Positions 26,184-36,963 of a stretch of DNA of 49,842 nt are shown piece after piece. The notes beneath the pieces are model-generated. The model made no database searches. It saw nothing but the letters and a program-made list of their open reading frames with translations, and was not told the DNA's origin. Origin of the DNA: Bacillus sp. MRMR6 (lineage in GTDB: Bacteria > Bacillota > Bacilli > Bacillales > Cytobacillaceae); NCBI RefSeq assembly GCF_001940785.1, contig NZ_MSLS01000015.1:64557-114398 (forward strand), written 5' to 3'. Position 1 is the stretch's first letter. Each line of letters starts with the position of its first letter. The position numbers and the translations under genes were made by a program.

Positions 26184-26909
26184 CTATATTCTTTTTAAAG
26201 CTTCCTTATCAGCGATAATCGTAACATTTTTGTGTTGTTTCAATGCTGATGCAGGAAAGTCCTCATGGATCTCTTCATTGATTAACTTATATATGGCATC
26301 GGCTTTCGCTTCGCCTGATGCAAGGAGATAGATTTCTCTACTATCAAGAATAGACGCAATCCCCATCGTAATCGCCTGCTTTGGTACTTCCTCGATTGAA
26401 TTAAAAAAACGAGCATTCGCTTCCCGAGTATTTTGGGCAAGACTCACGATATGTGTACGGCTCTGAAAGGATGTACCAGGTTCATTAAAGCCGATATGTC
26501 CATTTCTGCCAATCCCTAATAACTGTAGGTCAACCCCGCCAATATCCATGATTAGCTCCTCGTACCGCTGACATTCCAAAAGTAAATCTTTCGCTGTTCC
26601 ATTTGGCAGGTAGGTGTTTCTTTGATCAATATTAATGTGATCGAAGAAATTTTTGCGCATAAATGCGTGATAACTATTATGATCATTAGGCGGGAGACCG
26701 ATATACTCATCTAAATTAACCGATTTTACCTGTTGATAAGAGGTTTGGTTATTTCGGTAATCATCAATTAAATATTCGTAAACCCCTTTTGGAGTACTGC
26801 CAGTTGCTAAACCAAGAGTAATGGAAGGATTCGAGCGGATTTTTTCTGCCAATAGCTTTCCAGCCTGTAAACTCATGTCTGCATAATTTTCAACACGAAT
26901 AATTCTCAT
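26184..26909 (-). CDS. nagB: Glucosamine-6-phosphate deaminase
   Basis: A 241-residue enzyme that converts glucosamine-6-phosphate to fructose-6-phosphate and ammonia. The start is the ATG at 26909 (MRIIRVENYADM) with AAAGGAGGG just upstream, inside the end of nagA; an earlier in-frame ATG at 26933 precedes the ribosome binding site. LATGSTPKGVYEYL is the phosphate-binding segment, NLDEYIGL holds the catalytic Asp, and LLGIGRNGHIGFNEPGT is the family signature. It follows nagA directly. Confidence 0.96.
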   Translation of the reverse strand: MRIIRVENYADMSLQAGKLLAEKIRSNPSITLGLATGSTPKGVYEYLIDDYRNNQTSYQQVKSVNLDEYIGLPPNDHNSYHAFMRKNFFDHINIDQRNTYLPNGTAKDLLLECQRYEELIMDIGGVDLQLLGIGRNGHIGFNEPGTSFQSRTHIVSLAQNTREANARFFNSIEEVPKQAITMGIASILDSREIYLLASGEAKADAIYKLINEEIHEDFPASALKQHKNVTIIADKEALKRI

Positions 26910-26910
26910 C

Positions 26911-28092
26911 CTATTCCCTCCTTTTAAAAGCAATTTCTCCGCGGCACAGAGTTAATTCCACTTGGTAATCATTTGATAACACAGTTAAATCCGCGTCCTT
27001 GCCTTTTGTAATACTGCCTTTGCGGTCGTAAACATGTAATTGTTTAGCAGGATTGACACAAGACATCTGGATGGCGTCTTGTAAGGTCACATCTGCTGCT
27101 TTGATAATGTTTTCTATGGAATCATTCATTTTTAGAATACTTCCCGCTAAGGTTCCATCCGCTAATAGTGCCTTGCCATCGGCCACCGAAACGTCTTGTC
27201 CGCCTAAATCGTAAATCCCATTCTTTAAGCATTTTGCACGCATAGCATCTGTTATTAAGATCATGCCTTCAGTCCCTTTTGCTTGAATGACTAGTTTCAT
27301 GACTTCAGGACGGACATGGATGTTATCCGCGATAAGCTCGACCATTAATTCTTTAAAAAGTAGAGCAGAACCAGCAACCCCCGGCTCACGATGGTGAAGA
27401 CCTCTCATTCCATTAAATAAATGAGTAACCTGTTTTGCACCTGCTTGTACAGCCTGATCCATCTCTTCGTAGATAGCATCAGAATGGCCAATGGAGGCAA
27501 TGACACCTGTATCATCCAGGTATCGAATAAAGGCTGTACCGTTTTCCATTTCAGGTGCAACGGTAACTAATTTAATCGTTCCGTTAGCCTTAGTCTGCCA
27601 TTCTTTAAATAGATTTATATCCGGGTCGATAATGTATTCCTTCGGCTGTGCTCCGGCCCGTTTGCCATTGATAAAGGGTCCTTCTAAGTGAACCCCGAGT
27701 ACCTCGGCTTTTCCAGGACCATTAGAGTGGCTTTGATAATCGGCTGCATTTTCTAAGGCACTTTCAATGTTTTCATGCTTTTGGGTAATGGTTGTGGCTA
27801 AAAAGCTGGTTGTGCCTTCTGCCGGCAAGGCTTTCGCCATCGTCTCCAGTGCCTCAATGGTAGCATCCATTGTATCGGCACCTGCTGCTCCATGAATATG
27901 AACATCAATAAATCCTGGCACGAGGATTTGATCCGGCTGTAGTTCAATTGTATTGATTGATTTAAGGTGTGAAGGAATGCTTTCTAAAGGACCAAAGGTG
28001 TGAATTTTGCCTTCCTTGATAAAAATATAAATAGATTCTGCGGTTTCTGTTTCTAAAACTGCCTTTCCATGAACCAATAATAGCAGGCTCAT
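26911..28092 (-). CDS. nagA: N-acetylglucosamine-6-phosphate deacetylase
   Basis: A 393-residue amidohydrolase that makes glucosamine-6-phosphate. The metal-site motif is VPGFIDVHIHG, followed by LGVHLEGPFIN, IGHSDA, VTHLFNGMRGLHHREPG and LITDAM, the standard order in NagA. The ATG at 28092 has GGAG 9 bases upstream and is preferred over the TTG at 28101. It is the first gene of the nag operon, with NagR operator and promoter upstream. Confidence 0.96.
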   Translation of the reverse strand: MSLLLLVHGKAVLETETAESIYIFIKEGKIHTFGPLESIPSHLKSINTIELQPDQILVPGFIDVHIHGAAGADTMDATIEALETMAKALPAEGTTSFLATTITQKHENIESALENAADYQSHSNGPGKAEVLGVHLEGPFINGKRAGAQPKEYIIDPDINLFKEWQTKANGTIKLVTVAPEMENGTAFIRYLDDTGVIASIGHSDAIYEEMDQAVQAGAKQVTHLFNGMRGLHHREPGVAGSALLFKELMVELIADNIHVRPEVMKLVIQAKGTEGMILITDAMRAKCLKNGIYDLGGQDVSVADGKALLADGTLAGSILKMNDSIENIIKAADVTLQDAIQMSCVNPAKQLHVYDRKGSITKGKDADLTVLSNDYQVELTLCRGEIAFKRRE

Positions 28093-28131
28093 ATCCTTCA
28101 ACTCCGTTTCGGTTGTTCTTTATCTAATGTT

Positions 28132-28168
28132 ATTATAGTCGTAAGTGGAATAGTTGTCTATACCACCT
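28132..28168 (-). promoter_or_regulatory. nagAB-nagR promoter with NagR operator (dre site)
   Basis: On the minus strand TAGACA (plus 28155-28160), a 17-base spacer and TATAAT (plus 28132-28137) form the promoter. The operator AGGTGGTATAGACAACT (plus 28152-28168) overlaps the -35 and closely resembles the TGGTATAGACAACT dre site of B. subtilis nagA. Repression by NagR is expected. Confidence 0.85.
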
Positions 28169-28233
28169 ACCTATTCTAATCTAGTTTATTTTTCCTTAAT
28201 TATAAGTTTGTACAAAAATGAACAACTATAGTT

Positions 28234-28262
28234 TTGTGATGAAAATTAAATAATGCTAAAAT
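28234..28262 (+). promoter_or_regulatory. Promoter of hprK operon
   Basis: TTGTGA (28234-28239), 17-base spacer, TAAAAT (28257-28262). Confidence 0.6.
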
Positions 28263-28372
28263 AAGAGGAATGGAAAATACACATAAAAAACTTTATTACT
28301 GTTTAGTGTCAGCTTGCAGGCTTTTATCTAAAGTCAATTTACTTTCGCTTAACCAGTAAAGGAGGAACCCCC

Positions 28373-29308
28373 TTGCCAAAAGTACGCACCAAGGATATTT
28401 ATGAGAAATTTAATTTAGAGCTAGTTAGCGGTGAAGAGGGTATCGACCGCCCGATTACGATGAGTGATATTTCTAGGCCGGGAATTGAACTGGCAGGATA
28501 TTTTGAATTTTATCCAGCTGAGCGAATCCAGCTATTGGGCAAAACAGAGCTATCCTTTTTTAATGAATTATCTGCAAACGAACGACAATTGAGAATGGAA
28601 AGATTGTGTACCGACATTACACCAGCCATTATCATCACAAGAGGGTTGGATGTTCCTCCAGAATTAATAGAGGCTTCAGAACGTGAGTCAGTACCTGTTC
28701 TTCGCTCGAGTATGAAGACAACTCGGTTCTCTAGCCGCCTAACTAATTTTCTAGAAAGTAAGCTTGCACCGACAACTGCTGTTCACGGTGTTTTAGTTGA
28801 TATTTATGGCATCGGTGTCCTGATCACTGGAAAGAGTGGCGTTGGTAAAAGCGAAACCGCGCTGGAGCTAGTAAAGCGCGGACATCGTTTAGTGGCGGAT
28901 GATTGTGTTGAGATTCGCCAAGAGGATCAAGATACATTGGTAGGAACTTCACCAGATTTAATTGAACATTTATTAGAAATACGCGGGCTGGGTATTATCA
29001 ATGTCATGACTTTATTTGGAGCAGGAGCCGTTCGCAGTAATAAGCGGATTACCCTTGTAATGAACTTAGAGCTATGGGATGCACAAAAACAATATGACCG
29101 CCTCGGTTTAGACGAAGAAAAAATGAAAATCATCGATACAGAGATTACAAAAATCACGATCCCGGTACGTCCTGGACGAAATTTAGCCGTAATTATTGAA
29201 GTAGCTGCCATGAATTATCGTCTAAAGAGAATGGGTGTAAACGCCGCACAGCAATTTACTGAGCGTCTTTCAGATGTCATCGAAGACGGTGAGCATGACG
29301 ACAATTAA
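28373..29308 (+). CDS. hprK: HPr kinase/phosphorylase
   Basis: A 311-residue bifunctional enzyme that phosphorylates HPr and Crh at Ser46, the master signal of carbon catabolite repression. Walker A is GKSGVGKS (153-160), with the K/P-loop region [16 protein letters not shown] near the C-terminus. The TTG start at 28373 has an AAAGGAGG site; the next residues [16 protein letters not shown] match B. subtilis HprK. One of its substrates, Crh, is encoded in this window at 47596. It is the first gene of hprK-lgt-yvoD-ppaX-yvoF. Confidence 0.97.
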   Translation: MPKVRTKDIYEKFNLELVSGEEGIDRPITMSDISRPGIELAGYFEFYPAERIQLLGKTELSFFNELSANERQLRMERLCTDITPAIIITRGLDVPPELIEASERESVPVLRSSMKTTRFSSRLTNFLESKLAPTTAVHGVLVDIYGIGVLITGKSGVGKSETALELVKRGHRLVADDCVEIRQEDQDTLVGTSPDLIEHLLEIRGLGIINVMTLFGAGAVRSNKRITLVMNLELWDAQKQYDRLGLDEEKMKIIDTEITKITIPVRPGRNLAVIIEVAAMNYRLKRMGVNAAQQFTERLSDVIEDGEHDDN

Positions 29309-29326
29309 GATTAAGGAGATTTTAAT

Positions 29327-30157
29327 ATGAACGAAACGATACAGCCATTAGATCCGATTGCCTTTGCACTTGGACCGATTCAAGTTCACTGGTATGGGCT
29401 TATCATCGGCTCAGGTCTTGCACTTGCTCTTTTTCTTGCGATAAGGGAAGGAGATAAAAGGGGACTTCCTAAGGATACCTTTGCAGATTTAATGCTTTGG
29501 GCGATTCCAATTGCCATTCTCTCTGCCCGACTCTATTACGTCATTTTTGAATGGGAGTACTATGCTAGCCACCCAGGACAAATCCTCCAGATTTGGAACG
29601 GTGGGATCGCCATTCATGGAGCCCTGATAGGTTCTGTTGCTACAGCCTATATTTTTGCGAAAAAACGCGGGATTTCTTTTTGGAAGATTGCGGATATTGC
29701 CGCACCTAGTATTATTTTAGGCCAAGCCATTGGCCGTTGGGGAAACTTTATGAACCAAGAGGCACATGGCGGGGAAGTTACGAGAGCATTTCTCGAAAAT
29801 TTGTATTTGCCTGAGTTTATCATTGATCAGATGTATATAAATGGGACCTACTATCACCCAACGTTTTTATATGAGTCGATTTGGAATTTTGCTGGATTTG
29901 CCATTTTGATTGCGCTACGTCGTGTGAACCTCCGTCGTGGTGAGCTTTTCCTTAGCTATGTGATCTGGTATTCGATTGGCAGGTTCTTCGTCGAAGGCAT
30001 GAGAACGGATAGCTTAATGTTAGGAAGCCTTCGTATGGCACAATCGATTTCAATCGCACTGATTATCGGTGCCGTCGGACTCCTGCTTTACCGCCGGAAG
30101 ATGCGGCTTGCGGAAGATCGCTACCAAGATAAAAGTAATCAAGCTTTAACGCATTAA
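29327..30157 (+). CDS. lgt: Prolipoprotein diacylglyceryl transferase
   Basis: A 276-residue integral membrane enzyme that transfers diacylglycerol from phosphatidylglycerol to the lipobox Cys of prolipoproteins, such as the two lipoproteins of the zinc island here. The signature [14 protein letters not shown] and the [17 protein letters not shown] segment ([13 protein letters not shown]) are present. It has about seven membrane helices and follows hprK after 18 bases. Confidence 0.97.
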   Translation: MNETIQPLDPIAFALGPIQVHWYGLIIGSGLALALFLAIREGDKRGLPKDTFADLMLWAIPIAILSARLYYVIFEWEYYASHPGQILQIWNGGIAIHGALIGSVATAYIFAKKRGISFWKIADIAAPSIILGQAIGRWGNFMNQEAHGGEVTRAFLENLYLPEFIIDQMYINGTYYHPTFLYESIWNFAGFAILIALRRVNLRRGELFLSYVIWYSIGRFFVEGMRTDSLMLGSLRMAQSISIALIIGAVGLLLYRRKMRLAEDRYQDKSNQALTH

Positions 30158-30175
30158 AAAAAGGAGATTGGAGAA

Positions 30176-31123
30176 ATGCTACTTAACTCGATGAAAAAGG
30201 GTTTACAGGTTGGCTTGAAAACAACATGGACATTGGGGAAAATCATTTTTCCAGTTACACTTATTGTCGCTTTGCTGCAATACACACCAGTTTTACCTTG
30301 GTTAATTGATCTGATTACACCGCTGATGAAACTGCTGGGGTTATCTGGTGATGCTGCGATTCCGCTTGTGTTGGGGACTTTCCTCAACCTTTATGCAGCA
30401 ATTGGTGCCATTCTGACACTTGAATTTACAGTGAAAGAAGTATTTATTTTAGCTGTCATGCTATCATTTTCACATAATTTGATTATTGAATCGACTGTTG
30501 CTTTGAAGGTCGGAGTCAAGCTATGGATCATTCTTTTAACAAGATTGGGGCTTGCTTTTGTCTCTGCTATTGTCATTCATCTTGTTTGGAAGGGCGGCAG
30601 TGAAACAGCGAAATATGGATTCATTTCGGCCCCGGATGAACAAGTCACTGGACTTGGCGCGATTCTTATAGCTGCAATTGAAAAGGCGGGACTTGGAATA
30701 TTTCAGCTTGCACTCATTGTCATTCCCCTCATGATTGTGATTCAATTTTTAAAAGACCTTCAATGGCTGAAAAAGTTTTCAGTGGGGATGTCGCCAATTA
30801 CGAGATCCCTTGGAATGCATGAAAACACATCAACAACGATGGCTGCTGGATTATTATTTGGTCTTGCGTACGGGGCAGGTGTTATGATCCAAGCCGTGAA
30901 AGAAGATGGTGTCAGCAAAAAGGATTTAACACTGGCATTTATTTTTTTAGTAGCCTGTCATGCCGTAGTAGAGGATACACTGATTTTTATACCTCTTGGA
31001 ATTCCAGTCTGGCCGCTATTACTCATTCGAGTCGGTGTAGCCATTGTGTTGACGATGATTGTTGGATTCATCTGGAAACGGTCTGGGTTTATTAGCAGAA
31101 AGGAAACGACCTATGAACAATAA
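30176..31123 (+). CDS. yvoD: YvoD-like nucleoside recognition domain membrane protein
   Basis: A 315-residue membrane protein with two nucleoside-recognition (Gate) domains, in the B. subtilis YvoD position. About eight hydrophobic segments are visible. The conserved segment [15 protein letters not shown] in the first half is mirrored by [19 protein letters not shown] in the second, showing internal duplication. Role unknown. Its end overlaps ppaX by 11 bases. Confidence 0.88.
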   Translation: MLLNSMKKGLQVGLKTTWTLGKIIFPVTLIVALLQYTPVLPWLIDLITPLMKLLGLSGDAAIPLVLGTFLNLYAAIGAILTLEFTVKEVFILAVMLSFSHNLIIESTVALKVGVKLWIILLTRLGLAFVSAIVIHLVWKGGSETAKYGFISAPDEQVTGLGAILIAAIEKAGLGIFQLALIVIPLMIVIQFLKDLQWLKKFSVGMSPITRSLGMHENTSTTMAAGLLFGLAYGAGVMIQAVKEDGVSKKDLTLAFIFLVACHAVVEDTLIFIPLGIPVWPLLLIRVGVAIVLTMIVGFIWKRSGFISRKETTYEQ

Positions 31124-31760
31124 CATCAATACTATATTATTTGATCTAGACGGAACTTTAATTGATACGAATGAATTAATTATCTCCACCTATTTGCATA
31201 CTCTTGACAAGTACTTCCCAGGGCAATATGGCAGGGAAGATGTTCTGCCTTTCTTAGGACCAACGCTTCATGAGGTTTTTGGAAACATGGATCCTGAAAA
31301 AGTGGAGGAAATGGTGGTTGAATACCGCACCTTCAATCTGGCAAATCATGATGCACTTGTGAAAGAGTTTGCAGGTGTAATCGAAACGGTTGAGATTTTG
31401 AAAAAGAAAGGCTATAAACTGGCGATTGTCACCACAAAGCGCGAGGATGTTGCATTAAAAGGCATGCGTCTGATGAAGCTTGATCCATTTTTTGATGTGG
31501 TCGTTGCCTATGACCATGTGAAAAAAGTAAAGCCAGATCCAGAGCCGATTATGCTGGCACTTGAACAGCTAAACGCTAAACCTGAAGAAGCGATGATGGT
31601 TGGGGATAACTTTCATGATATTCTGGCAGGAAAAAATGCAGGAACGAAAACAGTGGGAGTGGCTTGGAGTATTAAGGGAAGAGAATATATTGCAAAATAT
31701 GAACCTGACTACATCCTTGAGACAATGCCTGACCTTTTAAAGGTTCTTGGAGAGGAATAA
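31113..31760 (+). CDS. ppaX: Pyrophosphatase PpaX (HAD superfamily)
   Basis: A 215-residue HAD hydrolase, B. subtilis length 216, that removes the pyrophosphate formed when HprK dephosphorylates P-Ser-HPr. Motif I is [10 protein letters not shown] and the C-terminal acidic motif is [15 protein letters not shown]. The start ATG at 31113 ([12 protein letters not shown]) has AAAGGA upstream and lies within the end of yvoD. Grouping with hprK makes functional sense. Confidence 0.95.
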   Translation: MNNNINTILFDLDGTLIDTNELIISTYLHTLDKYFPGQYGREDVLPFLGPTLHEVFGNMDPEKVEEMVVEYRTFNLANHDALVKEFAGVIETVEILKKKGYKLAIVTTKREDVALKGMRLMKLDPFFDVVVAYDHVKKVKPDPEPIMLALEQLNAKPEEAMMVGDNFHDILAGKNAGTKTVGVAWSIKGREYIAKYEPDYILETMPDLLKVLGEE

Positions 31761-31762
31761 AA

Positions 31763-32302
31763 ATGAGAAACACGACCCGCTTTCCTGTTGAAGGGGCAAA
31801 CTCCTTATGGCATGTCTATAAAACCGTACCATTTTGGAAGGTAGTAAAAAACTTTATTGTCATACAGTTAGCACGTTACACACCGTTTCTCGGAATCAAG
31901 AACTGGCTTTACCGGACATTCTTGGGTGTAAAGGTGGGCGAACATACGAGCTTTGCTTTAATGGTGATGCTTGATGTGATGTTTCCAGAGAAAATCAGCG
32001 TCGGTCGTAATACGGTAATTGGCTATAACACTACACTGCTAGCTCACGAATATTTGATTAAAGAATATCGGCTAGGACCGATTGAAATTGGCAGTGAAGT
32101 GATGATAGGTGCTAATTCTACCGTACTCCCAGGCGTAACGATTGGCGACGGAGCCATTGTGTCTGCCGGCACCCTTGTTCATAAAGATGTTCCGGCGGGT
32201 TCCTTTGTTGGAGGTAATCCAATGAGAGTGATCTATACAAAAGAAGAAATGGAACAACGCTGGGCAAACGACCCGATATACGGAAAAACAAATAGTAAAT
32301 AA
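31763..32302 (+). CDS. yvoF: YvoF-like hexapeptide acetyltransferase
   Basis: A 179-residue acyltransferase of the left-handed beta-helix family. Hexapeptide repeats are seen at ISVGRNTVIGYNT and IGSEVMIGANSTVLPGVTIGDGAIVSAGTLVHKDVPAG. The substrate is unknown; the family transfers acetyl groups from acetyl-CoA. It is the last gene of the hprK operon, 2 bases after ppaX, with a terminator following. Confidence 0.9.
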   Translation: MRNTTRFPVEGANSLWHVYKTVPFWKVVKNFIVIQLARYTPFLGIKNWLYRTFLGVKVGEHTSFALMVMLDVMFPEKISVGRNTVIGYNTTLLAHEYLIKEYRLGPIEIGSEVMIGANSTVLPGVTIGDGAIVSAGTLVHKDVPAGSFVGGNPMRVIYTKEEMEQRWANDPIYGKTNSK

Positions 32303-32330
32303 AAAAGCCTGGCCTCGAACCAGGCTTTTT
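32302..32330 (+). terminator. Terminator of the hprK operon
   Basis: AAAAAGCCTGG (32302-32312) and CCAGGCTTTTT (32320-32330) are perfect 11-bp arms. Confidence 0.92.
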
Positions 32331-32363
32331 GCCTATATGTTAAAGGAAAGTTTAATCTTTGAA

Positions 32364-32489
32364 TTGATTTTTTCGAAATCTGCGAGACTCCAGCGGGAAC
32401 AACGAGCCAGATGAGACCCCACAGGTCGGAACGACCGAGGAGGCTCATCAGTGAGCCCGCGGAAAGGGAGCAGATTTCGAAAAAATCAA
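32364..32489. repeat. 126-bp intergenic palindromic repeat element
   Basis: A perfect 20-bp terminal inverted repeat (32364-32383 and 32470-32489) surrounds a GC-richer core with GAGACTCCAGCGGGAAC, GGAGGCTCATCAGTGAGC and CCGCGGAAAGGGAGC. Related intergenic elements are common in Bacillaceae genomes. It could fold into one long hairpin. No coding potential; it looks like a non-autonomous mobile repeat. Confidence 0.8.
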
Positions 32490-32509
32490 CACTAAACAAA
32501 CAGATACGG

Positions 32510-32538
32510 TTGACGAAATTTTCCCAAACTAGTAAACT
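32510..32538 (+). promoter_or_regulatory. Promoter of the histidine operon
   Basis: TTGACG (32510-32515), 17-base spacer, TAAACT (32533-32538), about 65 bases before hisZ. I see no T-box or His-leader peptide. Confidence 0.65.
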
Positions 32539-32603
32539 TTAATTTATTAGCATATTAGCGAACTAAAGGATTTTAAATGATTCTGAAAATAAGGGTGGTT
32601 TGA

Positions 32604-33770
32604 ATGAGCCGTTTGTTTATGTTTGAAAAGCCATTAGGCATGCGAGATACACTTCCAGAGTTATATGAAAAAAAGCATCGTGTTCGTTCATTAATGGAAG
32701 ATGCGATTAAAGCTTGGGGTTATCAATTTATCGAGACACCGACTTTAGAATATTATGATACCGTTGGAGCAGCATCAGCGATTCTTGATCAGGAGCTATT
32801 TAAACTACTTGATAAAGATGGACACACACTTGTGCTTAGACCGGATATGACAGCGCCGATTGCCAGAGTTGCAGCCTCCAAACTACTTGAAGAGGATTCA
32901 CCTCTTCGTCTCGCCTATTCTGGAAACGTGTACCGAGCCCAGCAGCGTGAAGGTGGGAGACCGGCAGAGTTTGAGCAAATTGGTGTGGAGTATATGAATG
33001 ATGACACGGTCACGAGTGATGGTGAGGCAATCGCTCTGTTAGTCTCTTCTTTAAAAAAAGCGGGACTAAGTAAATTTCAAATATCAGTAGGTCATATAGG
33101 CTTTGCACAGGAATTGTTTATGCAAATTCTAGGTACAAATGGACGTGCGAATGCGTTAAGACGTTTTTTATATGAAAAGAATTTTGTGGGTTATCGTGAA
33201 CAGGTAAATTCATATTCCCTTTCGTCGATTGATAAACAAAGACTTCTTCAGTTGCTTGAACTTAGAGGCGGTGAAGAAGTGATTGGAAAGGCACTTGATA
33301 TCATCGAGGATGGAAAAGGCAGGCAGGCACTCCTACAGCTAAAAGAATTATCTGAGGTCATTAACGACTACGGAGTGAAGGATTTTGTCAAATTTGATTT
33401 TACGATTGTTAGTCACATGAGCTATTATTCAGGTATTTTATTCGAGGTCTATGCAGGAAATGTCGGCTTTCCAATTGGGAATGGCGGCCGCTATGGGTTA
33501 ATGGAAAAGTTCGGTAAACAAGCAAGCGCCACTGGGTTTGCCGTTAGGCTTGACAAATTATTAGAAGCACTAGGGGATATTGGTACAAAAGATGAAGTCG
33601 AGTGTATTTTTTTCAGCCAAGAAAGACGAAAGGAAGCCTTTCAATTAGCTGAAAAAATGAAAAATGACGGGAAGAAAACAATCTTACAAGATATTAACGG
33701 TGTGAAAAACCTTGACACTTATACGAAAAAGTTTGCCAATACGACCTTTCTGATCGGAGGGGCACAATGA
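32604..33770 (+). CDS. hisZ: ATP phosphoribosyltransferase regulatory subunit
   Basis: A 388-residue paralogue of histidyl-tRNA synthetase without aminoacylation activity, required by the short form of HisG. The class II core is visible as [32 protein letters not shown] and [21 protein letters not shown]. The C-terminal anticodon-binding domain of true HisS is missing, as expected for HisZ. It is the first gene of the his operon and overlaps hisG by 4 bases. Confidence 0.95.
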   Translation: MSRLFMFEKPLGMRDTLPELYEKKHRVRSLMEDAIKAWGYQFIETPTLEYYDTVGAASAILDQELFKLLDKDGHTLVLRPDMTAPIARVAASKLLEEDSPLRLAYSGNVYRAQQREGGRPAEFEQIGVEYMNDDTVTSDGEAIALLVSSLKKAGLSKFQISVGHIGFAQELFMQILGTNGRANALRRFLYEKNFVGYREQVNSYSLSSIDKQRLLQLLELRGGEEVIGKALDIIEDGKGRQALLQLKELSEVINDYGVKDFVKFDFTIVSHMSYYSGILFEVYAGNVGFPIGNGGRYGLMEKFGKQASATGFAVRLDKLLEALGDIGTKDEVECIFFSQERRKEAFQLAEKMKNDGKKTILQDINGVKNLDTYTKKFANTTFLIGGAQ

Positions 33771-34405
33771 TGAATGACAAGTTAACCATTGCGATGCCGA
33801 AGGGAAGAATATTTGAAGAAGCAGCAGAATTGTTACGAAAAGCAGAGTACAAACTGCCTCCAGAATTTGATGAAAACCGTAAATTAATCATCGATGTTGA
33901 AGCAGAGAATCTTCGTTTTATTCTGGCAAAACCAATGGATGTTGCTACATATGTTGAGCACGGTGTTGCAGATGTCGGAATCGCGGGAAAAGATGTTTTA
34001 CTCGAGGAAGAACGCAATGTATATGAACTTCTTGATTTAAAAATCAGCGAATGCTACTTAGCGGTTGCTGGTTTGCCAGGCACAAAAATGAACGATGTTG
34101 CACCTAAGGTAGCGACGAAATACCCCAATGTGGCTGCAGCCTATTTCCGACAGCAAGGAGAGCAGGTAGAAATCATTAAGCTAAATGGGTCAATTGAACT
34201 TGCCCCATTGATTGGCTTATCCGACCGTATTGTCGATATCGTTTCCACGGGAAGAACATTAGTGGAAAATGGTCTCGTTGAGTTTGAAAGAATAACAGAT
34301 GTGACATCACGATTGATTGTGAACCCTGTTAGCTATCGGATAAAAGATTCCCGTATCAATGAACTCGTCAAAAGATTGAGTGAAGTGGTACAGTTGGAGG
34401 GTTAA
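33767..34405 (+). CDS. hisG: ATP phosphoribosyltransferase, short form
   Basis: A 212-residue catalytic subunit for the first step of histidine biosynthesis (PRPP plus ATP to phosphoribosyl-ATP). It lacks the C-terminal allosteric domain, so it needs HisZ. Conserved segments are [32 protein letters not shown] and [16 protein letters not shown]. Two adjacent ATGs (33767 and 33770) follow the GGAGGGG site; either is possible. Confidence 0.97.
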   Translation: MMNDKLTIAMPKGRIFEEAAELLRKAEYKLPPEFDENRKLIIDVEAENLRFILAKPMDVATYVEHGVADVGIAGKDVLLEEERNVYELLDLKISECYLAVAGLPGTKMNDVAPKVATKYPNVAAAYFRQQGEQVEIIKLNGSIELAPLIGLSDRIVDIVSTGRTLVENGLVEFERITDVTSRLIVNPVSYRIKDSRINELVKRLSEVVQLEG

Positions 34406-34408
34406 TAG

Positions 34409-35680
34409 ATGAAAATTTTACATGTGAGTGACCAACGATCAATTAAACGCTCAGTCGAATCTGGGACTTCAGAACAGACTGCCACTGTCAAAGCAATCAT
34501 TGCTGATCTTCGCTCGCGCGGTGATTTAGCATTAAGAGAGTATACAGAGAAATTTGATCGAGTTAGCTTGGAATCCTTTAAGGTAACGGAAGAGGAAATT
34601 GACCGTGCATACGACCGGATGGACCCAGAATTTGTTGGAATCGTTCGAGAAGCAGCAGAAAATATCCGGAGCTTTCATGAAAAACAACTCCGTCCATCAT
34701 GGATGACAACGGAAGAGAACGGGACGATCTTAGGACAAAAGATGACTCCACTTGATTCGGTTGGAGTATATGTTCCAGGTGGAACGGCGGCCTATCCGTC
34801 ATCAGTTCTTATGAATGTCATTCCTGCGAAAGTGGCTGGTGTAGAAAGAATCGTGATGGTATCCCCGCCAGATCAATCTGGCAGCCTTCCTGATGCTGTC
34901 TTGGTTGCAGCAAAGGAAGCGGGAGTGAAAGAAATTTATAAAATCGGCGGGGCACAAGCGATTGCTGCCTTAGCCTATGGAACAGAAACAATTGCTTCTG
35001 TTGATAAGATTACAGGTCCAGGAAATATCTATGTGGCATTAGCCAAACGCGAGGTCTTCGGTGATGTCGATATTGATATGATTGCTGGTCCGAGCGAGAT
35101 TGCTATCATTGCTGACGATTCAGCGAGAGCAGATGAAGTGGCAGCAGACTTGTTGTCCCAAGCTGAGCACGACCCGCGTGCCTGCAGCGTCTTAGTTACA
35201 CCATCCATGGTACTAGCAGAAGCTGTTTCGGCCGAAGTGGAAAAACAGCTAGAGCAATTGCCGCGGAAAGAAATTGCTGCTCGTTCAATAGAGGATTACG
35301 GAGTCATCTACGTAACAGCTTCAATTGAGGAAGCGGTGGAGACCGTTAACCATTTAGCACCTGAGCATTTAGAAATTATTACAGAAAATGCAATTGAGCT
35401 CCTCGGAAAAATTCGTCATGCTGGTGCCATTTTCATCGGCCGTTATAGCACGGAGCCTGTAGGAGATTACTTTGCCGGTCCCAACCATGTGCTGCCGACA
35501 AATGGGACAGCGAGATTTTCTAGTCCATTAAATGTAGATGACTTTCAGAAGAAATCTAGTGTGATTATCTATAGTGAAAAAGCGTTAAAGGACAATGGTG
35601 AAAAAATTGCTAAGTTTGCCCGCATGGAAGGACTTGAAGCACATGCAAGGGCAGTTGAATACAGACTGAAGAATCAATAG
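34409..35680 (+). CDS. hisD: Histidinol dehydrogenase
   Basis: A 423-residue zinc enzyme that oxidises L-histidinol to L-histidine in two NAD-dependent steps. Signature regions [58 protein letters not shown] and [14 protein letters not shown] are in the usual order. GGAGGG stands before the ATG at 34409. Confidence 0.98.
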   Translation: MKILHVSDQRSIKRSVESGTSEQTATVKAIIADLRSRGDLALREYTEKFDRVSLESFKVTEEEIDRAYDRMDPEFVGIVREAAENIRSFHEKQLRPSWMTTEENGTILGQKMTPLDSVGVYVPGGTAAYPSSVLMNVIPAKVAGVERIVMVSPPDQSGSLPDAVLVAAKEAGVKEIYKIGGAQAIAALAYGTETIASVDKITGPGNIYVALAKREVFGDVDIDMIAGPSEIAIIADDSARADEVAADLLSQAEHDPRACSVLVTPSMVLAEAVSAEVEKQLEQLPRKEIAARSIEDYGVIYVTASIEEAVETVNHLAPEHLEIITENAIELLGKIRHAGAIFIGRYSTEPVGDYFAGPNHVLPTNGTARFSSPLNVDDFQKKSSVIIYSEKALKDNGEKIAKFARMEGLEAHARAVEYRLKNQ

Positions 35681-35694
35681 GAGGCCCTTAGGTT

Positions 35695-36285
35695 ATGGAG
35701 AGATTTGCAAGAATAGAACGAAATACAAATGAAACACAAATTAAGCTATCATTAGATGTTGATGGTCAAGGGCGAGCTGAGCTTGAAACAGGGGTGCCTT
35801 TTCTAAATCATATGCTTGATTTATTTGCAAAGCATGGACAATTTAACCTCACTATCGATGCTAAAGGTGATATTGAAATAGACGACCATCATACAACAGA
35901 GGATATTGGGATCTGCTTAGGCCAGGCACTTCGAGAAGCGCTTGGAGACAAAAGAGGGATTAAGCGCTACGGCAATGCGTTTGTCCCAATGGATGAAACA
36001 TTAGCTCAGGTAGTGATTGATTTAAGTAATCGTCCGCATCTAGAAATTAGAGCTGATTTTCCAAGCCAAAAGGTGGGTAACTTTGATACCGAGCTCGTTC
36101 ATGAGTTTTTATGGAAGCTAGCGCTTGAGGCACGAATGAACCTGCATGTAATTGTTCACTATGGAAAAAATACACACCATATGATTGAGGCGATTTTTAA
36201 AGCATTAGCACGTGCACTTGATGAAGCAACCACCATTGATCCACGTATGAAAGGTGTGCTTCCTTCAACCAAGGGGATGCTCTAG
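35695..36285 (+). CDS. hisB: Imidazoleglycerol-phosphate dehydratase
   Basis: A 196-residue monofunctional dehydratase. The metal-binding segments are [32 protein letters not shown] and [17 protein letters not shown]. The histidinol phosphatase domain seen in enterobacterial HisB is absent; the phosphatase must be encoded elsewhere. Confidence 0.98.
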   Translation: MERFARIERNTNETQIKLSLDVDGQGRAELETGVPFLNHMLDLFAKHGQFNLTIDAKGDIEIDDHHTTEDIGICLGQALREALGDKRGIKRYGNAFVPMDETLAQVVIDLSNRPHLEIRADFPSQKVGNFDTELVHEFLWKLALEARMNLHVIVHYGKNTHHMIEAIFKALARALDEATTIDPRMKGVLPSTKGML

Positions 36286-36336
36286 GAACATTTGCACGAG
36301 ATATAAATGGACATCATCAAGGAAAGGACTGTTTCT

Positions 36337-36963
36337 ATGATCGGGATTGTAGACTATGGAATGGGCAATCTGTTTAGCGTGAGCAAGGCTCTTGAGCGAT
36401 TAGGTGCCGACTATTTTTTATCAGGCGAAAAGGAAGAGCTTCTTCAAGCAGATGCCTTAATTCTTCCGGGAGTCGGTTCCTTCCGTGATGCAATGGAGCG
36501 TCTGCAGGTAGACACGATAAAAGAATTTGCTGCTTCAGGTAAACCGCTTCTTGGTATTTGCCTGGGAATGCAGTTATTGTTTGAAGACAGTAATGAAAAT
36601 GGCTATACAAAAGGGTTAGGCTTGCTACCAGGAAGTGTTAGACGCTTTTCTGGAGAGACGGCAGAAGGCGAGCTATACAAGGTTCCGCATATGGGCTGGA
36701 ATCGACTTGAATTTGTCCAATCCTCTCCACTTTTGAAGGGTTTAGAAGAAGATTATGTATACTTTGTGCATTCTTACTTTGTAAACGCAGAAAACTCTGA
36801 TGTTCTGTTGGCACAAGCTGACTATCACGAGAATGTTTCAGCAGTTGTTGGACTGGGAAATATCTATGGCATGCAATTTCATCCTGAAAAAAGCAGTAAG
36901 CTTGGAATGGCTCTGCTAAAGAACTTTTTACAAATGGTGGACGAAAGGAACTTGGTACGATGA
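36337..36963 (+). CDS. hisH: Imidazole glycerol phosphate synthase, glutaminase subunit
   Basis: A 208-residue class I glutamine amidotransferase. The nucleophile is Cys75 in [14 protein letters not shown]; the His-Glu pair is in [10 protein letters not shown]. The ATG at 36337 ([11 protein letters not shown]) has GGAAAGGA upstream and is preferred over an ATG at 36307. It overlaps hisA by 4 bases and acts with HisF. Confidence 0.97.
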   Translation: MIGIVDYGMGNLFSVSKALERLGADYFLSGEKEELLQADALILPGVGSFRDAMERLQVDTIKEFAASGKPLLGICLGMQLLFEDSNENGYTKGLGLLPGSVRRFSGETAEGELYKVPHMGWNRLEFVQSSPLLKGLEEDYVYFVHSYFVNAENSDVLLAQADYHENVSAVVGLGNIYGMQFHPEKSSKLGMALLKNFLQMVDERNLVR

